Source of the DNA: an uncultured Erysipelotrichaceae bacterium | GTDB taxonomy: Bacteria > Bacillota_I > Bacilli_A > Erysipelotrichales > Erysipelotrichaceae | Direction of reading: 5' to 3' | DNA: 11,373 nt | Assembly: GCA_947175465.1 (NCBI GenBank) | Contig: CAMWMY010000024.1 | Coordinates: forward strand, 1 to 11,373 | In this document: positions 6,043-11,373 of the stretch, one piece after another | How positions within the stretch are numbered: the stretch's first letter is position 1 | How the letters are laid out: the number at the start of each line of letters is the position of its first letter | The notes under the pieces: generated by a model | What the model saw: the letters and a program-made list of their open reading frames with translations, nothing else | The model's database searches: none | Told to the model about the DNA's origin: nothing | Position numbers and translations under genes: made by a program

Positions 6043-7711
6043 AGTGATTGCCTTTTTTGACTACAAGATGATGATCAATCAATTGCTGTATATGGGCAAT
6101 ATCAGGATCGATATAAATAGTTTTATACGTACTTAAAGAGACTAGTCCAGTTTTTGAGCCGGGGATCTTTTTAAGATGCTTTTGTAAGCAGTAATCTACA
6201 GGAACACTAGAAGAATAGCGACCTTTGGAATAATATGCAGCGAGCATTGCGGCATCACGCAAACGCTCCTCACTTGGATTTTCACATGTAAGCACAACAT
6301 GAGCTCCATGATAATCTTTCGTATGTAACCAGGTATCTTGCTTTTGAGCAAGCTTCCATGTGACATATTCATTTTGTAAATTATTTTTCCCTATATAAAT
6401 AGTTGCATCTTCAAAAGTAAAGGTTTCATAATGAGGACATTGATACTTTTTATTCTTTTTTCGTATTTTCGCTTTTGAAGCTTTCATATATCCTTGTGCA
6501 ATCAACTCTTCACGGATTTCCAAAGCATCTTGTAAAGAAGCTTGTTCCAATTGCACTTCCATACTTTCAAAATACGCAATTTCTTTTTCGCACTTTTGGA
6601 TTTGTTCTTGTAAAATGATTTGTGCACGCTTTGCTTTATGATATTTTTGATAATATTTATTTGCATTTTGCTTGAGATCATACTTCATATCAATTGGAAT
6701 AGAAACTTCTTCATTTGTTTCAAAAGAGGGAAGTTTTACTATTTTTGCTTTTGGTGTTGTATACATATAAGCAAAGAGCAAATCGGCATATTCACGATAT
6801 TTATCGCAATCCATTGCCTCTTCTAATGTATTTTTTAGTTTTGGTAATTTACTTGTATTTTTGTGTAGCTCTTTACGTACGATTTTAAATAAGTCTCCAC
6901 TTTGTTGTTTAATACGTATTTTTTCTTCTTTATGGAAGTAGAGAATATCCATACCTTTCATTAGTTCATAACAACGGTATGGAACATCAAGGTGCGTAAG
7001 AGGAATACAATGAAAATGCATAGTGTCTTTAATATCACTTATATAAAGGTGTTTAGAAGTTTTTATTTCCTTCATAATATCTTGAAAAGATTCTTGATTT
7101 TGAAGACGATAGATTACTTCTTTTGATAATAAGGGAGAAAAACCATGAAAATAAGAAGTTAATTGATCATCTTCTGGAAGTGCAGAAACCTCATAAGGAT
7201 TTTGTTTGTGATCATGTTGCTTAGGAAGTTGAAACATGACACTAGGAAGAATAGTGCGAGTATTATTTTCAAAAGGAGGAATACGCTTGAGAGCATCAAT
7301 AATTTTGCCATCTTCATCTACTAAAATCATATTGGCGTATTTTCCCATGAGCTCAATATAAAAATATTTATAGTGCATATCTCCAAGATCATCTCGTACT
7401 TCGATTTTCATTTGTAAAATACGATCAAGTCCTATTTGTTGTAAAGAGCGAATGATACCTCCATCTATTTGTTTTCTCAGCAACATTAAAAAATTACTTG
7501 GTACTTCTAAAGCTGTATAAGATTCTTCACTTATATGAATACGATTATAGACACTATGTGCTGAAATTAATAATTTTTGATTTCCGTTTGTACTACGAAT
7601 TGTAAATAATAATTCGGTATCGGAAATTTGTTGAATTTTATTTATTTTTGCAGGAATATCATTTTGTAATAGAGTTTGTATTTGATGCAATACTAAACCA
7701 TCGAGCGCCAT
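6041..7711 (-). CDS. rqcH: RqcH (NFACT family), ribosome quality-control factor
   Basis: 556 aa, close to the roughly 570 aa of Bacillus RqcH, earlier called fibronectin-binding protein FbpA/YloA. RqcH binds 50S subunits carrying stalled peptidyl-tRNA and recruits tRNA-Ala to add C-terminal alanine tails that mark the chain for degradation. The NFACT-N domain begins with MALDG and has PSNFLMLLRKQIDGG (71-85), GLDRIL with Asp96-Arg97, and IELMGKYANMILVD (119-132). The Asp-Arg pair corresponds to the residues needed for tRNA-Ala recruitment in B. subtilis. A helix-hairpin-helix-like segment (about 185-205), long coiled-coil arms (about 275-400) and the NFACT-R domain (430-535: YIGKNNLQNEYVTWKLA, DTWLHTKDYHGAHVVL, PGSKTG) follow. 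AGGTGA is a short ribosome binding site. Motifs appear complete, so it is probably active. Confidence 0.96.
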   Translation of the reverse strand: MALDGLVLHQIQTLLQNDIPAKINKIQQISDTELLFTIRSTNGNQKLLISAHSVYNRIHISEESYTALEVPSNFLMLLRKQIDGGIIRSLQQIGLDRILQMKIEVRDDLGDMHYKYFYIELMGKYANMILVDEDGKIIDALKRIPPFENNTRTILPSVMFQLPKQHDHKQNPYEVSALPEDDQLTSYFHGFSPLLSKEVIYRLQNQESFQDIMKEIKTSKHLYISDIKDTMHFHCIPLTHLDVPYRCYELMKGMDILYFHKEEKIRIKQQSGDLFKIVRKELHKNTSKLPKLKNTLEEAMDCDKYREYADLLFAYMYTTPKAKIVKLPSFETNEEVSIPIDMKYDLKQNANKYYQKYHKAKRAQIILQEQIQKCEKEIAYFESMEVQLEQASLQDALEIREELIAQGYMKASKAKIRKKNKKYQCPHYETFTFEDATIYIGKNNLQNEYVTWKLAQKQDTWLHTKDYHGAHVVLTCENPSEERLRDAAMLAAYYSKGRYSSSVPVDYCLQKHLKKIPGSKTGLVSLSTYKTIYIDPDIAHIQQLIDHHLVVKKGNH

Positions 7712-7734
7712 AAAATCACCTAATTTCTTTTTTT

Positions 7735-7743
7735 ATTATACCA
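7735..7743 (-). promoter_or_regulatory. Extended -10 promoter of rqcH
   Basis: On the minus strand TGGTATAAT (TATAAT at 7740-7735) is an extended -10 element about 24 bases before the rqcH start, so the leader is very short. The -35 position (7763-7758) reads TTCATG, a weak match. The 133-bp gap to gmk is a divergent promoter region. Confidence 0.6.
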
Positions 7744-7789
7744 TAATTTATGAATTTCATGAAGATAGGAAATAATTTTTAAAACATGT

Positions 7790-7818
7790 TTGACATCATC
7801 TATGACAATAGGTAAAAT
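7790..7818 (+). promoter_or_regulatory. Near-consensus promoter of the gmk-priA-methyltransferase cluster
   Basis: A perfect -35 TTGACA (7790-7795) and a -10 TAAAAT (7813-7818) are separated by exactly 17 bp. Transcription should start near 7825, about 20 nt before gmk. No terminator or further promoter is evident in the short gaps downstream, so this probably drives the three genes to 11357. Confidence 0.82.
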
Positions 7819-7844
7819 GGAAGAAAGAAGAAAGGAGTATGCAT

Positions 7845-8420
7845 ATGAAAAAAGGATTATTAATTATTATGAGTGGTCCAAGTGGCGTAGGAAAGGGGAC
7901 TGTTCGCGAGTATTTTATGAAAGATGAAGAACTTCGTTTAGCATACTCTATTTCAATGACGACAAGAGCACCAAGAAATGGAGAAAAAGATGGGGTCGAT
8001 TATATTTTTACAACAAAATCGCAATTTGAAGAGGCTATTCAACAAGGGAAATTATTAGAATGGGCAGAGTTTGTTGGGAACTATTATGGTACACCGATGG
8101 CAGAAGTTGAGAAGTTACGAAATGAAGGGAAAAATGTTATTTTAGAAATTGAAGTGCAAGGAGCTATGCAAGTGCGTGAAAAATGCCCAGATGCATTATC
8201 TATTTTTATTATCCCACCATCAATGGAAGAGTTAGAAAAAAGAATTCGTGGTAGAAAAAGTGAACCAGAAGAATGTGTACAACAAAGACTTGCGAAAGCA
8301 GAGCGTGAGATGAAAATGGTTAAGGATTATAAATATGTTATATGTAATGATGATCCTAAGCTTGCAGCTGATATTATATCGTTAATTATTAAACGTCATA
8401 TGGAAGAGCCATCTTACTAG
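7845..8420 (+). CDS. gmk: Guanylate kinase
   Basis: 191 aa. It phosphorylates GMP to GDP with ATP in the cytoplasm, feeding GTP and (p)ppGpp pools. The start at 7845 is chosen over the in-frame ATG at 7839 because AAAGGAG (7831-7837) is only one base from 7839 but seven from 7845. The P-loop MSGPSGVGKGT (residues 9-19) is intact. The GMP-binding segment SMTTRAPRNGEKDGVDYIF, then LLEWAEFVGNYYGTP and VILEIEVQGAMQVR, are diagnostic. The lid region has IRGRKSEPEECVQQRLAKAE. The length is slightly below the roughly 205 aa of many Gmks, from a short C terminus. It is the first gene of the cluster, 17 nt before priA; rpoZ, often next to gmk, is not there. Confidence 0.98.
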   Translation: MKKGLLIIMSGPSGVGKGTVREYFMKDEELRLAYSISMTTRAPRNGEKDGVDYIFTTKSQFEEAIQQGKLLEWAEFVGNYYGTPMAEVEKLRNEGKNVILEIEVQGAMQVREKCPDALSIFIIPPSMEELEKRIRGRKSEPEECVQQRLAKAEREMKMVKDYKYVICNDDPKLAADIISLIIKRHMEEPSY

Positions 8421-8437
8421 ATGCTTGAGATATAGAT

Positions 8438-10609
8438 ATGAAAATAGCACATGTTTATATTGAACATTCGATCAAACAGCTTGATTGTACTTTTACGTAT
8501 CGCTATCAAGAGGAACATGTTCAAAAGGGAGTGCGTGTACGTGTTCCCTTTGGGAATCAAGTTGTTACTGGATTTGTTGATCATATAGAAGAAATTGATG
8601 ATACTTCTTTACAGGAAGTGTCTTATGATATAAAAGACATTTATGAAGTACTTGATGAAGAACCACTATTGAATGAAGAACTTTTTTCCTTAGGACATTG
8701 GATGAGTGAAACATGCATTGCACCAACTATTCGTTGTTTTCAAACAATGCTGCCTAGTAAATTAAAACCTCGTTCTAAACGAAAAGCCATTTTACAAGAA
8801 GCTTGGGTAAAATTTGTAAAATACGAAGGTTATACAACCAAAAGGCAACAAGAAGTATTAGAAGAGATGGCGCAAAGAAAAAGCATGTTGCGAAAAGAGT
8901 TTCTTCAAGAATATAAATCAGTTGGGAAGAAACTAATTGCTTGTGGATGTTTAGAAGTTGTGATGAAAGAGAAAGAAGCACATTCTTCTTTTTCTATTCC
9001 TTCTACAAAAGAGTGTTTTACATTAAGTGATGAACAACAACAAGCTATTCAACAAATACAAGAAGGGGATAAGCATAAAGTCTCTCTTTTACATGGTGTT
9101 ACAGGAAGTGGAAAGACAGAAGTTTTTTTACAACTTGCGAAAATAGCAATTCAGCAAAAAAAACAAGTATTGTTGCTAGTTCCTGAAATTTCTTTAACAC
9201 CCCAAATTGTCAAACGAGTGAAAGAGCGATTTGGGAGTCTTGTAGCAATTTATCATTCTGGTTTAAATGATCAGGAAAAATATGAGCAATACCAATTAGT
9301 GAAACATCATAAAGTATCGATTGTTGTAGGAACAAGAAGTGCTATTTTTATGCCTTTTCATAAATTAGGATTTATTATTTTAGATGAAGAACATGATCAT
9401 AGTTATAAGCAAGATGTTTCTCCACGTTATCATTGTCGAGATATTGCTATTTTCCGTGGAGAATATCATCAATGCAAAGTTGTACTTGCAAGTGCAACAC
9501 CTTCGTTAGAAACTTATGCAAGAGCTTATAAAGGTGTTTATCAACTTGTTTGTATGAAGCAGCGTATTAATGGACATTTTCCAAATGTTCATCTTGTTGA
9601 GATGAAAAAGGCAATGAAAAAAGGAGAGCACTATTTATTATCTGATCGATTATTAAGTGCTATTTATGATCGATTACAACGCCGTGAGCAAATGATCTTA
9701 TTATTGAATCGAAGAGGTTATACTTCGATTTTACGGTGTGTAGAATGTGGGTATGTAACAATGTGTCCACAATGTGATATAGCTATGTCTTATCATAAAA
9801 CAGATAATTTATTGAAGTGTCATACATGTGGAGAAGTAAAACAACTGCCTGCACATTGTCCATCTTGTACAAAAAAGAAATGGGCCTATTTAGGCTTAGG
9901 AACCCAAAAGTTAGAAGAGCTTATTAAAGAAAAATTTCCAACAGCTAGAGTTTTGCGAATGGATGCAGATACAACAACGAGGAAAGATGCGCATGAACAA
10001 ATATTCAAGCGTTTCCAACAACAAGAAGCTGATCTTTTATTAGGAACACAAATGATAGCTAAAGGACTTGATTTTGAGAAAGTTACTTTGGTAGGCATTA
10101 TTAATGGAGATGCTCTTTTAAATCGAAGTGATTATCGTTGTGCTGAGGTTACTTATGATTTATTAGCTCAGGCTTGTGGAAGAAGTGGAAGAGGAAAATA
10201 TAAAGGAGAAGTGATTATCCAGGCATATGACATATCTCATTATGCGATTACATGTGCGGCACAACACGAATATTTATCTTTTTTCCAACAAGAAATGCAA
10301 TATCGCCATTTAGCTTCTTATCCTCCCTATACTTATTTGGTAAGTATGGTATTAAGCCATAAAGAAGAATCTATTGTAGTTGAAGAAGCTTTTCAAATAA
10401 AAGAAAAATTAGGTATTCATAAGGAATATCGAATTCTAGGGCCTAGTAGTTTGTTACGTATTAAAAATGAATATCGCTATCGTATTTTATTAAAAGGAAA
10501 ACAACATTCTTTATTAAAAGATGTTGTAAAAGAAGTATATAAGTGGCATTATGAGACAAAACAAAAGTCACGCTTAGAAGTTGATTTACAACCAATTATC
10601 TTAGATTAA
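8438..10609 (+). CDS. priA: Primosomal protein N' (PriA), replication-restart helicase
   Basis: 723 aa superfamily 2 3'-to-5' helicase that recognises stalled or repaired forks and starts reloading of the replicative helicase. An N-terminal 3'-DNA-binding domain (about 1-105) and a winged-helix-like segment precede the motor. Walker A is GVTGSGKTE (220-228), Walker B DEEH (316-319), motif III ASATPSLE (351-358). Eight zinc cysteines form four CXXC pairs: 434/437, 443/446, 461/464, 474/477. GTQMIAKGLDFEKV (536-549) and the arginine-finger region QACGRSGRG (578-586) complete the motor; other PriAs usually read QVAGRAGR here. The C-terminal domain contains SYPPY (627-631). The ribosome binding site before 8438 is poor (no clear AGGAG), suggesting dependence on upstream gmk translation, which ends 17 nt earlier. 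The protein is shorter than B. subtilis PriA (about 800 aa) but has all motifs. Confidence 0.98.
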   Translation: MKIAHVYIEHSIKQLDCTFTYRYQEEHVQKGVRVRVPFGNQVVTGFVDHIEEIDDTSLQEVSYDIKDIYEVLDEEPLLNEELFSLGHWMSETCIAPTIRCFQTMLPSKLKPRSKRKAILQEAWVKFVKYEGYTTKRQQEVLEEMAQRKSMLRKEFLQEYKSVGKKLIACGCLEVVMKEKEAHSSFSIPSTKECFTLSDEQQQAIQQIQEGDKHKVSLLHGVTGSGKTEVFLQLAKIAIQQKKQVLLLVPEISLTPQIVKRVKERFGSLVAIYHSGLNDQEKYEQYQLVKHHKVSIVVGTRSAIFMPFHKLGFIILDEEHDHSYKQDVSPRYHCRDIAIFRGEYHQCKVVLASATPSLETYARAYKGVYQLVCMKQRINGHFPNVHLVEMKKAMKKGEHYLLSDRLLSAIYDRLQRREQMILLLNRRGYTSILRCVECGYVTMCPQCDIAMSYHKTDNLLKCHTCGEVKQLPAHCPSCTKKKWAYLGLGTQKLEELIKEKFPTARVLRMDADTTTRKDAHEQIFKRFQQQEADLLLGTQMIAKGLDFEKVTLVGIINGDALLNRSDYRCAEVTYDLLAQACGRSGRGKYKGEVIIQAYDISHYAITCAAQHEYLSFFQQEMQYRHLASYPPYTYLVSMVLSHKEESIVVEEAFQIKEKLGIHKEYRILGPSSLLRIKNEYRYRILLKGKQHSLLKDVVKEVYKWHYETKQKSRLEVDLQPIILD

Positions 10610-10631
10610 GCAATAGAAAGAAAGGGTACAT

Positions 10632-11357
10632 ATGATTATAACAAGTTTACAAAATGCAAAAGTAAAACAATGGATGCGTTATCATCATCGAAGTGAAAGA
10701 GAAAAAGATCAATGCTTTTTAGTGGAGGGAGAGCATTTAGTACAAGAAGCTTATAAAGCAGGCTTGGTATTATATACTATTCAAAAAATAGGAAGCCCTT
10801 TATTGTTCCCTGATTGCATGGTATATGAAGTGAGTGATGCTATTTTAAAGAAAATAAGAATGTGTACATCTGGAAGCGATATTATGGCTCTTTGTAAATA
10901 TAAAGAAAGTTCTAGTTCGATTGGTGAAAAAGTTATTATGCTAGATGATGTGCAAGATCCTGGAAATGTAGGTACGATTATTCGTACAGCATTATCTTTT
11001 GGTTATCATAGTGTTATATTATCTGATCACAGTGTTGATTTATATAACGAAAAACTTATTCGATCAACACAAGGTGCTTTTTTTCATATGAATGTCCTTC
11101 GTATGGACATAACAAGTATGCTGTTAACATTGAAGCAGCAACAATACCATATATATGCGACAAGCTTACAAAACGCTAAGCCTTTATCTTCAATTTCTAA
11201 AATGGAAAAATATGTTATTATTTTTGGAAATGAAGGAAAGGGAATTAAGGATGAGATTTTAGCTCTAAGCGATACACACGTAAAAATTGAAATGCAAACA
11301 TTTGAATCTTTGAATGTAGCTGTTGCAGCAGGAATATGTATGTATTATCTACAATAA
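10632..11357 (+). CDS. SpoU/TrmH-family RNA 2'-O-ribose methyltransferase (YsgA/RlmB-like)
   Basis: 241 aa, complete, ending 16 nt before the window edge. It has an N-terminal RNA-binding substrate domain of the L30e-like type (about 1-95, with CFLVEGEHLVQEA at 28-40) and a C-terminal SPOUT knot domain. The three SpoU motifs are clear: DPGNVGTIIRTA (109-120, Asn112 and Arg118), IFGNEGKGI (197-205) and ESLNVAVAAGICMY (225-238). These enzymes use S-adenosylmethionine to methylate a ribose 2'-OH in rRNA or tRNA. The closest layout is that of Bacillus YsgA and RlmB; the target nucleotide cannot be deduced. GAAAGAAAGGG before the ATG is the ribosome binding site. It lies 22 nt after priA in the same direction and probably shares its transcript. 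YsgA-like genes often sit next to pheST, which may lie beyond the window. Confidence 0.92.
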   Translation: MIITSLQNAKVKQWMRYHHRSEREKDQCFLVEGEHLVQEAYKAGLVLYTIQKIGSPLLFPDCMVYEVSDAILKKIRMCTSGSDIMALCKYKESSSSIGEKVIMLDDVQDPGNVGTIIRTALSFGYHSVILSDHSVDLYNEKLIRSTQGAFFHMNVLRMDITSMLLTLKQQQYHIYATSLQNAKPLSSISKMEKYVIIFGNEGKGIKDEILALSDTHVKIEMQTFESLNVAVAAGICMYYLQ

Positions 11358-11373
11358 TTAAAAAATAAAGAAT

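Noticed and set aside
10641..11183. TSLQNAK appears twice in the methyltransferase (residues 4-10 and 177-183)
   Set aside because: The two copies lie in different domains and the DNA differs at synonymous sites; the first is a usual family start, so this looks like coincidence rather than a duplication.
1..11373. CRISPR arrays, insertion sequences, prophage, tRNA or rRNA genes
   Set aside because: No regularly spaced repeats, transposase or integrase frames, or tRNA-like cloverleaf sequences were seen on either strand.

Overview
The window is AT-rich Bacillota (Firmicutes) chromosome. It uses the standard code (TGA is a stop), strong AAGGAG-type ribosome binding sites, extended -10 promoters and a T-box leader. 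An RNF operon together with RqcH and T-box control suggests a gut anaerobe, perhaps of the Erysipelotrichia/Coprobacillaceae kind. That placement is an inference from gene content and base composition, not from a marker gene.

Layout. Positions 1-1483 hold the 3' end of an RNF (ferredoxin:NAD+ oxidoreductase) operon: rnfE (5' end cut by the window), rnfA, an unlisted 54-residue Cys-rich membrane protein, and a very short rnfB. They are translationally coupled or tightly spaced and end at a clear intrinsic terminator. A RimJ/RimL-type acetyltransferase follows (1656-2207) with its own promoter. Positions 2208-2723 carry no intact gene. They hold a possible decayed coding remnant, a hairpin, a good promoter and a valine-type T-box leader that controls valS (2724-5345). 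valS ends in two tandem terminators. A small basic GNAT protein (5510-5971) converges on rqcH (minus strand, 6041-7711), with a shared hairpin between them. rqcH diverges from a gmk-priA-rRNA methyltransferase cluster (7845-11357) driven by a near-consensus promoter.

How they fit together. The RNF genes are membrane bioenergetics. Most of the rest is information processing: tRNA charging (valS), rescue of stalled large subunits by C-terminal tailing (rqcH), GMP to GDP conversion (gmk), replication restart (priA) and 2'-O-ribose methylation of RNA (SpoU/TrmH family). The rqcH/gmk/priA neighbourhood resembles the Bacillus ylo region, but rpoZ, coaBC and others are absent between gmk and priA.

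I see no CRISPR array, insertion sequence, prophage, tRNA or rRNA. The most unusual items are the minimal RnfB, the small four-cysteine protein inside the rnf operon, and a perfect 17-nt direct repeat that brackets the terminator module of the valS T-box. None of these amounts to a demonstrated new system.
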